Source: Roridomyces roridus
Lineage: Eukaryota > Basidiomycota > Agaricomycetes > Agaricales > Mycenaceae
Assembly (NCBI GenBank): GCA_029378245.1
Contig: JARKIF010000061.1
Coordinates: 1-64,000, forward strand
DNA length: 64,000 nt
Direction: 5' to 3'
In this document: piece after piece, positions 1-11,324 of the stretch
Position numbering within the stretch: position 1 is the stretch's first letter
Layout: every line of letters starts with the position of its first letter
The notes under the pieces: model-generated
What the model was told of the DNA's origin: nothing
Databases searched by the model: none
Seen by the model: only the letters and a program-made list of their open reading frames with translations
Position numbers and translations under genes: made by a program

Positions 1-1972
1 CCTGTGCCGAGGTCTGCCCCTGATCAGCCCCATCCGGTTTATCCTCGCATACCTTCCAGAGATTTGGGACGACGACGCGGAGCTTGACATCCTTGTCGGG
101 GCGATCGTTGGATGCATTCCGGAGTGGAAGGATCTGGTATGTGTTGCGGCACTGCTCCATCTTAGTCTCCTGACTTTCCACTAGGGGGTATTCGAGATGC
201 CCCACGATTCGCTGGGCGGCGAGGCGAACTTCAACGAACTGGTTGCTGAGCCGTTGAAGGATGCGAAGAATCTTCGCAGTCTCATCCTCTCGGCCTACGA
301 ACAGGATTTGTTCTTCCGGGGCATCATACCCGAGTACCTTTCGACCATCGCATCCAATCCATCTCTGCAAGAAATCCGCCCCAAAGCACCTCCCCGCAAG
401 CGGCTGAGCCTGGGATTCGTCCGGGTTGTGCAGAGCAATGCCAGGCTTGCAGAATTGTTTGATCTTCGGTATTCGTCTCTGTTCGAATTTTTGTCTCCTC
501 GCCGACCGCACTTGGACAGTCATGTTGGCATTTTATCAAAACCATTCGTCTATCCTCCGCAGCTCTTTGCCGATCCAAAACTGGAGGACACCATCTGGGA
601 TCGTGTTCTTTTCCACCTCTTTCATATTGTTAATTCTCCAGGCCAAAGCCTCTCGGATTCGGACAACGACGATGCAGACAACGACGAACCGCCCGAGGCC
701 AGGTCGTATCTGCTTGTATGCAAACGTTTCGCGGTCAGCCTCGGCCATTCTGTTCCTTGTTGCCTATTCACCGTCAATAGCGTCTCGGAACTTCCTATCT
801 CTACGAGAATCCGCATCTTGCATCGGTGCAGTCGTTCCAGGCCTTCGCGCAACGCCTCGTGGATCAACCTTCCCTCGGGCTGCATGTCCGTCGCCTCGGC
901 CTCGATCTCTACGAAGACGACGCCGATATGGTCACCATCGAAAAAATCCTCGCTCGAGTTCCTGGCTTGATCGAATTCAACTCTGACCGTCGCCGCTGGT
1001 CTCCGAGGATCCTCCGGGAACTGGCGCGTCATTGTGGTGCCAGCATCCAGATACTCCGGGTTCCCATTGTTGAATCCATGGAGGAAACCATCGACCCTGC
1101 AATTTTTGCTCAATTCCCGCAAATGCAGTCCTTGACTTGGCAGTCTCACATTGCTTTCAATACGGCCGGGGGTACCAATATGACCGAAGTGTTCAGTCAA
1201 CTGAAGGACTTGTCGATTGCCGCTGCCTGCGGTTCGTTTCACGAGGTCATCTCCGAAATGAGGTGTGTGTGGTCGAGTCCTTGCTCTTTCTACCTTTAAT
1301 AAATCGACCCAGACTCCCGTCTCTGCGCACCGCCCATTTCTACGATTACCTTGTGAGGACACGAAACGATCCCTTCCTCGAGACACGGCGGAAAGCTGGA
1401 GGAACTGACAGTTACACCCGCTCACCTTTCTTCTCGCATGCTCTCCCTTTGCGTGTCGGTCAAGGTCCTCACCATCGCTTATGTATGGGGAGAGGAAGTA
1501 CGGTTCTTCATTTTACTGCGCAATTCCGTTGCTGAAGTACAACGTAGATCTCCTTGAATACCCGCGAAGTGTGTGACCCGCACCGTTCGATCGAGCGCAT
1601 CGTAATCCTGGCAGCTGAATTCGCGTGATTACTTTTCGCGCATCCGGCTGGCGCCCACTGACTACTCTCTGTCTCCTTGTAGCGAATGGCAACTTCTACA
1701 GATTTTCAGAAGTTTTAATCCCAGCTCCTTTCCTGCTCTCAGAGAAATTGAGCACCATGGCTTCGACTGGGCCTCAGAGTATGGTTTCTTCCATCTTTAA
1801 ATTATTATCCTAGTTCTAAGGCATCTACAGTGTGTCCCCACCTTCCTCGGCATTGGTGCAATTGGCAAATAAGTTCGCCGCTCGAAACATCCATCTAGTC
1901 ACCAAAAAGGTGGTCGTTGGCGGCCGCGTAGGCTGTATGTGGACGAGGAAGGACCAAAATCGGGAAACTAGA
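1..1972 (+). pseudogene. F-box-like/LRR family copy A, 5'-cut by window edge and frameshifted
   Basis: This is the same family as copies B, C and D further right. The window opens inside exon 1 (LCRGLPLISPIRFILAYL), so the F-box lies outside. Visible exons follow the intron pattern of copy D: PEWKDL, then GVFEMPHDS, then a 3' splice before HVGILSKPFVYPPQ, then RLGTSYLYENPHL. Two small deletions break it relative to copies B and D. Two bases are missing near 1383, where B and D keep frame through HGGKLEEL or HGKKLEEL. One base is missing near 1898, where B reads GTGCAC and A reads GTCAC. The conserved end (GGRWRPRRLYVDEE) is therefore only readable in another frame. F-box proteins usually recruit substrates to SCF ubiquitin ligases, but no substrate can be inferred. 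A sequencing error could explain one lesion but less easily both. Confidence 0.6.
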
Positions 1973-2316
1973 CCAAGTATTCCCTTTTATGTAATGGAAT
2001 GATTACTCCCGATTCTCCGAGTCCAAAGAGTCTTTTCTATCTTTGCGCGTGTATTGGAAATGACTTTGCACTCCCTCAGCTCGCTGCCGAGGGTGTGAGC
2101 GCGACCCAGAGGTGGCATCAACTCCTCGAGCTGGCTACATACATGGGCGCGGGATCTCTCGAAGCAACTACACTTGTTCTGCGCGCATGTTCATTGAATG
2201 GTTGCGCTTTAACGGCCGGCAAGATTATCAAAATGATCCGCTCGCTGGAGATCCTGCAGGAATGAATTTATTGTGTATCCTAAAGCCCCCCAGAACCAGT
2301 TTATCTCATTTAGAAG

Positions 2317-5253
2317 CTAAGTGGAAGTTTCTTCTTCCTCTCCTTCCACCGTTGCAGTCGGGACGATTTCGTCGATTTCCTTTGTGCTATCGGCCTCCTC
2401 CACGGGTCCTTTTGGTAGGTCAGCCGCCTCACCCACCCCGGGGGCCACCGGTTCGGGAATCACAACCTCATCCTGCACTGGGTACCACACAGCAGGGGGA
2501 CCCTGCATCATCGGCCGTGACGCAGGTGGTTGACCGCCTAGAGCCATCGACATGGGCATCGGCCCCAGCCCAGGCTGTCCCTGTGGGAAGTACGTGGCCT
2601 GCCACCTCACATAGTCCTCCTGCCTTTTCCGATTCGCCTGCGCCACCGACTTGCGTTCCAACTGCTGCGCCGCAAGCCACTCCTCAACGCCCTCCACCGC
2701 CCCGCGCGGGTTACGCTTTTTGGTGAACAAGTAGCCTTGGATTTGTGCTATAGAGAACGTCGAGCTGGGGACGGAGGCGGCGAACTCGGTGGCGTGCTGG
2801 AGGACGTCTTCCGCTGTATATGTGAGTGGTGGCGGAGGTGGGATTGGAGTCCCGTCGATGTTTTCCACGGGCACGAATTCGTTGGGATCACCCAGCCGGA
2901 AGAAGATCTTGAAGACGCCTTCAATTTGATCGGTAGTGGCCAAGCCGTATTTGATCTGAATGATGTTTGGGATGCAATGCCGAGGAGGGTGAGAGACAGA
3001 GACTCACTTTCAAATCCATGCGCCCCGGTCTGATCAACGCAGGGTCCAAATTACCGATGTGGTTAGTCTACATGTGGGGCTCAGTGTGTAGCGAGCAAAA
3101 GCAGAGTACGCGCACCGTGGCAAACGTGATTCGCCCCTCCTCACTGGACACCGAATCCAAGACGTTCAACAAACCAGATAGGGTGACAGCTGATTTTGGA
3201 GGATACATCAACGCCGAGGCCGCTGGTTCATCGTCCTCGTCCTCGTCCGCGTTGGCTCGCGAGGGGAAGGCACAGTCAATATCCCTTCGAGAATTTGTCA
3301 GCGCCGGCAAGTTCAGACGGGATATTGACTTACTCGAGGAGTAGAATGCACCGGGAGGGTGTGTGGCTGATGAGTTGAGAGAGGACATAGTCGTCCATTC
3401 TCGGATGTGACAACGAAATCATGTAGATCTGGAGTTGCGTGAGCGATCCTTGGAGCACAGGAACTGTCCGGATGGGGCTCACTTCGAGACCTAGTTCTCC
3501 GGCCTAAATTTGTTTGCAAGAGCTGAAGAATTGGAAATACAATGGACGCACAATTGCGTGGATAGTCGAGCTTTTTCCGGTACCCGGTGCTCCATCTAGT
3601 GAATGAGTGAGAGTGAGTCCGTTTTGAGCTGATAGTTAGGTAAGGGAGGTCCTGCATAGAAGATATCCTCGCCGATGTGGAATACCAGCTCGACTGTACC
3701 ATTCCTTGTCCACCAAAAAGTCCTTGGCGTCGTTCAGGATCAAGTCCTTGGTTCCCGCCGGGAGCAGGAGAGTGGAGAGTGCTCTGCGGGACTTGGTGAC
3801 CGTGCGGCCCCATGCGCCATTCTGTATTCTCAATGTTAGACGGAGAGAAGGAAATGAGACGTGGGCGTACATCAGTAACCAGATGGACAGACACTTTCTC
3901 TCTCGCTGAATAACTCTCCTTCGCACAGTCCACGAGATCCGACAGTATATCGCGATCCGAGGAATGCAATCTATCTCAAAGAACCTCAGTGGAATCACAG
4001 GAATTGAGAATATCGCAGCCACGGACGTGATAAAGAGGCCGTTGTGTTGAATCATAACTGTGTAGAAATGGTCAGTTCATCGAGGGCCAAAATGAATGTG
4101 AACTTACCTTGCAGCCAAGTACTTTTCCCCGTCCTCGGCGAGGTGAACAGGAAACGCACCATGGAATCTATAGCTGGGATATACCGCGCATTGACGTCCT
4201 GCGGTCCAGATGGCTGCCATAGAGCGTCGCTCTGTCTCGTGGTGACAAGGAGATTCATCACACCGTCCAATGCGTTCATGGATTTCTACTCAGGATAAGG
4301 ACCGGTTCTGTTGAGCAGTGAACATTGTACCAGATATTCGAGGACCCAATCATGTGCAAGGTCGCCGAACACGAAACTGGCTGTGAGGAGGGATTCCGAC
4401 TATAAAGGCGTTAACTCACAAGTAAAGGGACGTTGGCATCGCTCACCGGTTCAGACTTGAAGTCCAGTTGTTTACGAGGTAGAATTTGAGAGCCGAGATA
4501 GAATTCACGAGCGGTGGAGACGAATTCATCTAGAATGTGTCGGTTGCGGCTCCATAAAGATATCATGAGGGTCCCTCCGACGGCTTTCTCCAGGTCGTAA
4601 TGGCTGTGACCAGAGGAGCTTTTGCTCTTTGCAAGCGGTCAGAATTACCGTGATCAATAAAGTGAAAAAAATACACGCACGACAGTCATCCAGTAACCCC
4701 TCCACCGGAAGAGCGCAGGGCTCTGCGTTGTTGCCGGTTCGTACCAAGGCGATGGGTGATCGTCGAGCGGTTTTCCAGACTCCGGCTGATGAAGATGCGG
4801 TCTGCTTGACGGGTTGCGCGCCACGACCTTGAATGATCGACTCTCGTTCCACAGACGCTCGTTTTCGAGGTAGGTGATGACCCAGTCGTACGCGAAATCG
4901 CCCATTTCAAACTCGGCTTTCACCTTGAGGGGATTCAGAGTCGGATTATTTCAGAGCCGCGTGCTTCCTTACCACGAAAACTGTGCATGCAGGATGAGTC
5001 ATCAAGTGGCTGGGAAAGCGTGAGACTGACATTCACGCCAGAATTCTACTCCCTTCTCGGCGATTTTGCGACCAGTCTCGACAATGGTGCCGAGAACTAT
5101 GAAGCGGAAGAGCTCTCTGACTTGCGGGTTCGTAGCGAGTGCGCGCAGAACAGAGAGTCCAGTTTTCAGGAGACGAGTCCATGTTTGAGTGGACAGCAAG
5201 CCAAGTCGACGCATGAATCGGAGAAGAGACGCCAAGATCTTGAGCCGCGGCAT
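2317..5253 (-). CDS. BCS1-like AAA ATPase, paralogue 1
   Basis: Multi-exon gene starting at ATG 5253 (MPRLKILASL). The BCS1 N-terminal region includes FIVLGTIVETGRKIAEKGVEFW, then FFVVKAEFEM and FAYDWVITYLENE. The AAA module follows: Walker A GAPGTGKSST (about 3570-3600), Walker B LLLEDIDCAF (split by an intron), a GLLNVLDSVSSEEGRI stretch, and the sensor/arginine-finger segment TNHIGNLDPALIRPGRMD. The C-terminal part (2317-2943) contains QIEGVFKIFF and SIAQIQGYLFTKK and ends in an acidic tail. Yeast Bcs1 is a mitochondrial inner-membrane ATPase that translocates the Rieske protein. Fungal paralogues like this one need not share that job, and I see no clear targeting signal. All splice junctions I checked keep frame. 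It lies 161 bp downstream of the F-box-like gene on the same strand and is the sister of the gene at 13,018. Confidence 0.85.
4973..4980 (-). other. 8-nt micro-exon of BCS1-like paralogue 1
   Basis: On the minus strand TTTTCGTG is flanked by an AG acceptor (CACAG, 4981-4983) and a GTAAGG donor (4972 downward). Joining GAA-T, TTTTCGTG and GTGAAAGCC keeps frame and gives E-F-F-V-V-K-A-E-F, matching the same splice in paralogue 2. The flanking introns are 4981-5030 and 4924-4972, about 50 nt each. Confidence 0.75.
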
Positions 5254-5414
5254 TCTAGTGGAGGTGAAGATGGTGGGCTAGAAGAAGGTGTGGGCGCTTA
5301 TCGTACACATGTCGATGTGATACAGAATCTACTGACACGAGTCGGGCTGTGTTCGCAGTGCCTCATGTCGCCCGCTCAACAGCCGTAAAACTAAGTAGAA
5401 ATCCACAGACCACA

Positions 5415-6632
5415 TCAGGTAACCAGGTGAACCTTCGTATACCAAGGCTGTCGCTCATCCCCTCTGAACTCTGAAATATTCCGGTCAGGAGCTGTAAAAC
5501 GAAAAAAAAAGTCGGGACTCGCACCCCATTGCAAGTCTATTCCTGGATCCAGCTTCCTGAAGTATCTTTTCCAATTCTTCTCCAACTGGGTGTTTGGTAA
5601 CAACACTACGATCTGCACAATCCTCAAATTGGGAAAATCGTGATGGATGCTGGACAATTTATTCGCCAATTTCAGTGCATTGTCCCTGTACAACTGGAAC
5701 GCGTGGAATCGAATGACTCTGAGTTTGGATCGATTTTCTGGAAGGATCGTACGGATGAGTCGGAAGTTGGAGTCGATGGGGAGGCTCAGATCCATGTCCA
5801 GTTGGACGAGGCGGGAATAAGGTGAGAGGTCGCGGCGGTTGTCGTCCTGCGAGGACAATCAGCACGGGCGTGGACACGGAACACATTCATTACACACACG
5901 ACCAGTAGAGAATAATTCAAGGCTTTCGAGTGCCGGGGCCAAGATGGTGGCAAGCGGGTCAACAAGCGGCTTGTCGAACCGGAATGCCTTCAACCCTGAG
6001 ACGTCGAACGGGCAGCTGGGGTCAAGCAGCCAGGATCCGGTACGGTCGCAGCTGTCGACGCTGTGGAAGGAAACTAGCTTTATCGGACGGCGTTGACGGC
6101 TGGTATGCGCGTCGGAGGGTTCAACGACAAAGTCAAAACGAGTGCCCGAAGCGTACGCCAGATGCCTAATACTGTCAGAGCACCCGTCCCACATGCGCAA
6201 GAAATCCTCCCTTTGTTGAAAATAGCAGTAGATAGTAACGCATTGGAGGAGTGGGCATCTCAGCAATGTCTGCATCGTGCGGACGACCACTTCGTCCGAG
6301 TCGTCTCGAACAACGAAAAGTCTGGCACGAAGGGTGACCAGCCTAGGGAACGAGATATCTCCCAGCCGCTTCATGTAATCTGGCGGCAGTTCTTCGACCC
6401 CGAGCTCCTGCACGAATTGTGCGAGGTGAGGAGAACGCTCGAATGTCGCCAGCAGACTACGGCAAGGCTGATATCGTCCGTCCTCGACGTGAAGCTGGAT
6501 TTCCGAGAACAGGCGGCGCTGAGATGGGACACTCCAGGCGAGGTTTATCAGGGCGGTCGCGGGGAGGTCGTCGGTGTCCACAAAGCGCAGGATGGAGGCC
6601 AAGAGCTCCGGGATTTCGAAAGGTTTGGCCAT
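5415..6632 (-). CDS. F-box-like domain protein
   Basis: Two exons, complement of 5898-6632 and 5415-5846, joined by a 51-nt intron with branch-like CTGAT and acceptor CGCAG. The start is taken as ATG 6632 (MAKPFEIPELLASILRFVD), because the longer open frame upstream has no ATG. The product is about 388 aa. Its N-terminus has the F-box-like pattern IPELLASILRF...LINLAWSVPSQRRLFSEIQL, followed by leucine-rich text without sharp repeats. This resembles the many Agaricomycete F-box-like proteins annotated only by the N-terminal domain. It has no close relative among the other F-box genes here. It is divergent from the O-fucosyltransferase-like gene, with about 300 bp between the two starts. Substrate and role are unknown. 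Confidence 0.7.
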
Positions 6633-6935
6633 CCGATGCTGTGGGAGCTTGTCAACGTCCAGAATGGTGTCGTAGCTTGGCAAGTACCAGATCTAGAGGC
6701 GGATGGTGGCAGAAGACAGACTTTTTGATTCGTATCAGCGGACCGAGTCTCCTCCTTCCACTCATCCCGCTCTTCCTGCTTTCTGCCCACAATGTCCCCT
6801 ACGTGCAGTTGGAATTTGGCACGAAGACCACCGGAATCGCCTTGGCATATGTGCTATCTCCTGTATCATTCTTGACGTCCCAGGGGCACCAGCCCCTCAG
6901 ACTCTAGGCGACAGCCGTCATCCTCGTCACTGCGG

Positions 6936-8610
6936 ATGAAGAAGCTATTCCCTCTACCCACCAAGCACCGAATCGGCCTCAGCGTCACTTTTGTCCAAGT
7001 CGTACTCGTCGTCTGGTTTCTCAACTCGAGTTTTTGGAGGGAAAGGGATCCACGGCTCGCCGAGTCTTACCCTTCGCAGCTGCTCTTGAACGGGCCTCCG
7101 ACAGCGGCTTTCCGAGGTGCGTGTGCGCAGCATGAGTGGTGGCATTGACTCACTCTGACGCAGATAATCTGCGCCCGGAAGTCAAGTATGTTACGAGCTG
7201 GCCAGCCAATGGGTGGTGTACGTCCTGTCCGTCTCCTCCACCTCGAGACAAACGCCACTCACAGTATCTTGCAGCGAACCAAGTCATCGAATTCGTACGC
7301 TGCGTCTTCCTTTTGCACCAGACTGCAGTCTAATGCGGGACAGATGAATCTGATATACCTGGCACAAATGACCGAGCGGGTGCCCATAATACCCAGATTC
7401 CGACCGGTCCACCTCGATCCCAGTCTGCCTCACATGGACTTTGGCGACGTTTTCGACGTCCCGCGGCTCCGGCGCGCCACGGGCATTCCGATCCTCGAGT
7501 GGCGGCAGGTCAAGGTACGTCGTAGCCTTGTCGCAAATCCAGCCTGCTGAAGAATCGTGATAGGATCTCAAGAGCGAGACAATCGAGGAGCTTGGCTGCT
7601 GGGACATCCAGAACAAGACATGGGATTATGGCTCCGAGTACCTCGACCCACCCGTGGACCTCAAACTCGGTACGATACCCATGTCTCCATCCGCACCACC
7701 TCACAATACATCCAGACATCTCGTACACCCGTGCCCGTGACTGGGTCCGCCTGGCCAGCCACGCCGAAGACGCGCCCTCCCTCCTCCTCTGGCCACTGGC
7801 TGCCCTCGTCTCCTTCACCCCGCGCGCCATCCAACTACCCACATTCCCTGCAGCCGAGCCGTCTCGAATTCATGGGACGTCCCATCCACCCGATACGCAC
7901 CTCTTCTGCTGCAACAGCATGTACTTTGGACTCGAGGCGCTGGAAGAGACGGACATGCACCCGGCGTGGCAGTCTGTTGGGCGGCATATGTATTTCACCG
8001 AGTCGATTCAGGGTATCGGGGAGGCCTACATCAGGCGGGCGTTTGGGCTGGGGGAAGGCGAGGTCGTTCCTCCTGTGCGTTTCCCTCTCCTCTCCTTCAA
8101 AAGTATCTGACATTTGACAACGAATAGTACATCGCCATCCACGCCCGACGCGGCGACTTTTCCGTCTGGTGCGAAATCTGGGGCGTGCCCTCCACGGAAT
8201 GCTTCGCACCCATATCCGCATATGCCCAACGCGTGCAAGAGATGCAGACGTACATATACGAAAGCAGGGGTATACGCGTCACGCATGTCTTTGCGACGAG
8301 CGATGAGGAGGATTCGGGGTGGTGGGCTGGCGTAAGTGCCTTGGGGTGGAAGAGGGCGGATCATAAGAGTGAGAGGACGGTGCAAGTTTATGGGGCTTGG
8401 TCTGTCTCATTTTTTGTCTCCCGGATGAAGTCGAAATTGACGGTGGACAGGTACCCAATGTTCATTGACGCCGTCATCCAATCCTCCGCTCTGGGATTCA
8501 TCGGCACCGCCACGTCCACCGTGTCTATCCTCGCACGACGGCGTGTCGGGGAGCATCATGGGGTGTCCGAGATGGTGCAGTGGGGTTGGGAAGGGGCGGA
8601 TGAGCATTGA
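6936..8610 (+). CDS. GDP-fucose protein O-fucosyltransferase-like, type II membrane protein
   Basis: Seven exons. The start at ATG 6936 gives MKKLFPLPTKHRIG and then one hydrophobic segment (LSVTFVQVVLVVWFL), a typical Golgi/ER signal anchor. Splicing recovers a continuous family pattern: FRDNLRPEVKYVTSWPANGWSNQVIEF, then MNLIYLAQMTERVPIIPRF, ISYTRARDWVRL, HARRGDF (about 8140), FATSDEEDSGWW, and finally YPMFIDAVIQSSALGFIGTATST. HxRRGDF and the late F-G-T-ST-S segment are hallmarks of O-fucosyltransferase-like families that bind GDP-fucose. Introns are about 45-60 nt with GT-AG ends and each restores frame. The acceptor sugar and protein are not predictable. The gene looks intact and converges with the minus-strand membrane protein, leaving about 290 bp between the stops. 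Confidence 0.8.
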
Positions 8611-8896
8611 GGATCTTGGAGTATTACTGACTCCAATCGTAATGGGACATGCTTGGTACAAAAGGACACTTTTACTTTCGTTACAATACACACTACGCAA
8701 TTTCTAAGGGTTTACGATACGAGATAGCGAGCCACCAGGGACTCTTGAGGAATAAGTATGATAGAGTTTTTAAAGCCGAGAGACGGGGGAGGGAGCGACG
8801 AGGACCAAAATGGTGAGGAGAGGAGGGAGGGAGGGAGGGAGAATACAAGCTAACGTGCATCACATCCGAGGAAGGGGTCGCCGCATATCCCTATCC

Positions 8897-10381
8897 CTAT
8901 CCCATGGCCCCGACCAAGTACCTCAATCCCACCCGTACAGGCAGCAGCACGAGCCACACAGGCCACAGCGCGAGCACGACGAGCGCACGGCCGAGGGCTG
9001 CTGGCGTCGCGGGTAGGAGTGCGAGGATGGCTTCACGCGTGAGCAAAGCCGGTTTGGGTTTTGCGTGGACGGCTACAGGGGGAGGAGCCGAGTACGCTGG
9101 TGGTAACGTGCGAACGGAGGACGACGTGGAAGCCACTGCAACGTACTCGACCTCCTCCTCGGGGATCGAGTCGAGGTGAAGACGGCGTGGGGACTGTATG
9201 GGCATTTGGAGCTTTGGAACGGGCGGAGGAGGGGCTGGGCGCATCGGGATGGGATTAACGGTGGGTGAAGAGAGCCATGTAGTAAGCAGGGACTTGCGCT
9301 GGGCAGGGACGAAGATGGTGCTGCCGCCCGGCGTCACGGGGGGCTCTGGCTCCTGCTCAGCCTTCCTAGCAGCCCGTAGCTTGCCTACTCGACGCTCGAC
9401 ACGACGCATGCCCTTTTCGAGCGGTGCGAGAGCATCCTCGACGTACGCATACAACGCCTCCTCACGCTGCGTGAGCCGTGCCACGGCCGCCTCGAGGGCT
9501 GCGACCTGGGCGGTGAGGGCTGCCACTTGAGCGTCGGGAGCTGTCGGAGGAGGAGGAGGCGGGGCAGTATAGGCGTGTGACTGCGTGTGGAGGATGCTCG
9601 TCCTGGATGTGATACGCGCAGTGAGCTCGCGAAGGGGCCGCAGCCCTGTGAGCAGCGCGAAAATCGAGGTGGAGAACCAGGAGATAGGGGTTGGTGAGCC
9701 GGTGGTGACGGTGGCTAGGGAGCGGAGGAGAGCGACGCCAAGGAGTGGGGCGAGGAAGCAGATGAAGAGGAGGAACAATTCGAGTCTGCGCAGTTCGGAT
9801 TGGGCGCGGGTGGCCATTAACGGCTGAGCACTCGGAACGGCGGATGTGGGTAGACGACGGGGACGGGCAGCGTGGTAAAGGTTCCATGGAACTGTGACAT
9901 CGTTTAGGGACATGTAAGGGGTAGGTAGATATGGGGGCAAACCACCTTCGATGAGCTGATGCAGATAGAATACCAGCAAAAGGAGTAGAAGCAAGTCTTT
10001 GAGGTGATCTCCACCCGTCAGCCAGTTGGCTATTGGCGGCGCGAGCGCAAGGAGCACGGTGTAAGAGGGCTTGTACCATGAACTGGATGGAGGTGGTTCG
10101 TATACGGCGTCAGGATAGAACGGGGCTGCAGTCGCAGTCGAGATGCCCCCGTCTTCGCCCACAGAGCCGTGCTCCTCCTCATCCTCGTCGTCTTCGTCAA
10201 AATGGTAGTCGTAGGATGTTGGTGGGGAGGGTAAGGGCTGCATATCGTCGTCTCCGTCGTCTGCGTCACCGTTGCGAGTGCTAGACTCGGCTGTAGCGAA
10301 CGAGCGACTGGCACGTTCCAGGATGTGCATCCGCCGGCGGAGAGGTGTAGAAGAGAGTCGTGCACTTGTTTCACCGGACAT
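8897..10381 (-). CDS. Conserved-looking integral membrane protein, intronless
   Basis: A single open frame of about 494 codons. I chose ATG 10381 (MSGETSARLSS), because the open frame extends 28 codons upstream but only from a GTG. The order is an acidic, disordered N-terminus (DADDGDDDMQPLPSPP; DEDDEDEEEHG), then hydrophobic stretches SYTVLLALAPPIANWL, LKDLLLLLLLVFYLHQL, LELFLLFICFLAPLLGVALL and a weaker ISWFSTSIFALLTGL. A proline run follows, then a coiled-coil-like segment (AQVAALTAQVAALEAAVARL), a proline-rich linker and a last hydrophobic helix near the C-terminus (ALVVLALWPVWLVLLPV). I do not recognise a named family. The topology suggests an organelle or plasma-membrane protein with a cytoplasmic coil, which is inference. 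GC is high throughout. Confidence 0.75.
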   Translation of the reverse strand: MSGETSARLSSTPLRRRMHILERASRSFATAESSTRNGDADDGDDDMQPLPSPPTSYDYHFDEDDEDEEEHGSVGEDGGISTATAAPFYPDAVYEPPPSSSWYKPSYTVLLALAPPIANWLTGGDHLKDLLLLLLLVFYLHQLIEGGLPPYLPTPYMSLNDVTVPWNLYHAARPRRLPTSAVPSAQPLMATRAQSELRRLELFLLFICFLAPLLGVALLRSLATVTTGSPTPISWFSTSIFALLTGLRPLRELTARITSRTSILHTQSHAYTAPPPPPPTAPDAQVAALTAQVAALEAAVARLTQREEALYAYVEDALAPLEKGMRRVERRVGKLRAARKAEQEPEPPVTPGGSTIFVPAQRKSLLTTWLSSPTVNPIPMRPAPPPPVPKLQMPIQSPRRLHLDSIPEEEVEYVAVASTSSSVRTLPPAYSAPPPVAVHAKPKPALLTREAILALLPATPAALGRALVVLALWPVWLVLLPVRVGLRYLVGAMG

Positions 10382-10555
10382 GGGAATGGCACTGGCCAGC
10401 GGTACAAGCGGGAGGAGGTCCGAGGAAGGGAGTCGGGGACAGGGCTTGGGGAAGGTTACAGCCACATGATCGGATCACGAAATGATCTTCCCGCTGCTTT
10501 CGTCCATCATGCATCATGCCTCACACGATCTGTCCTGCAGCTGCGAGATGCACTC

Positions 10556-10704
10556 TGCCCTCTCTCAGCTTTTGCACCTCATTCAGATATCTCTGAAGCT
10601 AACCCCGCCGTTTTTAGGCAAAACAATCCCGCAGGCTGCTGTTATCCTCATACACGGCATCGGCAAGTTCGAAGTCTAGATGGGTCGGTCTGGTGCTTTT
10701 ATTG
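10556..10704 (+). repeat. Diverged direct repeat, unit 1
   Basis: Starts TGCCCTCTCTCAGCTTTTGC and runs through CTAACCCCGCC to GGTCGGTCTGGTGCT. It matches the unit at 10999-11162 in the same orientation with substitutions and small indels. No coding function is apparent. It lies upstream of the DUF6534-type pseudogene. Confidence 0.7.
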
Positions 10705-10998
10705 CCCCAAATGAATAACACAATCCCGGCGGACGATGTGGGCACTTTTGTGTGTCCTGGACCTGACGCTTGATTTTTGCTGCGAAATTCCGGGATCGAC
10801 GGCCTCCTCTTTCTTCGGTTGTCATCTCCGCTAATAGTTGGTGTTCATCCAATTGCGTCGCGTCCTTATTCCTTTTCACCCATGCCGAAGACAGACGCGC
10901 GTCTGTTCCAAGAAAAGCCAACCTTTTTTTGAGGGTGCGCCGATCTTTACCTCCCCAGCTGCGCCGACTCGTTACATGGTGAAATGCAGTGCGTATTT

Positions 10999-11162
10999 TG
11001 CCCTCTCTCAGCTTTTGCGCCTCGATATCAGGTTTCTCTGGAGCTAACCCCGCCATATATAGCCGCTTTTAAACGAAATGAGCCTGCTTTTATCCTCCTA
11101 CTTGACGGCAGCTCGCACTTGGCCGCGACTTTTAAAGTCTGGATGGATCGGTCTGGTGCTGG
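10999..11162 (+). repeat. Diverged direct repeat, unit 2
   Basis: Second copy of the 150-165 bp unit: TGCCCTCTCTCAGCTTTTGC, then CTAACCCCGCCATATATAG, ending ATCGGTCTGGTGCT. The TATATA after CCCCGCC is found only here. It could be duplicated promoter sequence of duplicated 7TM genes (inference). Confidence 0.7.
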
Positions 11163-11324
11163 TATCGATTCGGTGTTTCCCCACAAATGGCCGGCGATTT
11201 GGGTGCTTGGTGTGTTTACTCTGTCCCTTGGAAGTTGGAACACCTCGATACCTCGATAGGGCAACCCCTCCGGTCAATCGCTCAGATTCTGTGTGTCCAG
11301 TGTCTCTGACCCAGACGCCTACAG

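Noticed and set aside
8990..10465. Several long plus-strand and alternative-frame open readings across the membrane-protein gene
   Set aside because: High GC makes non-coding frames stay open; only the minus-strand frame shows helices, acidic tracts and a coiled coil.
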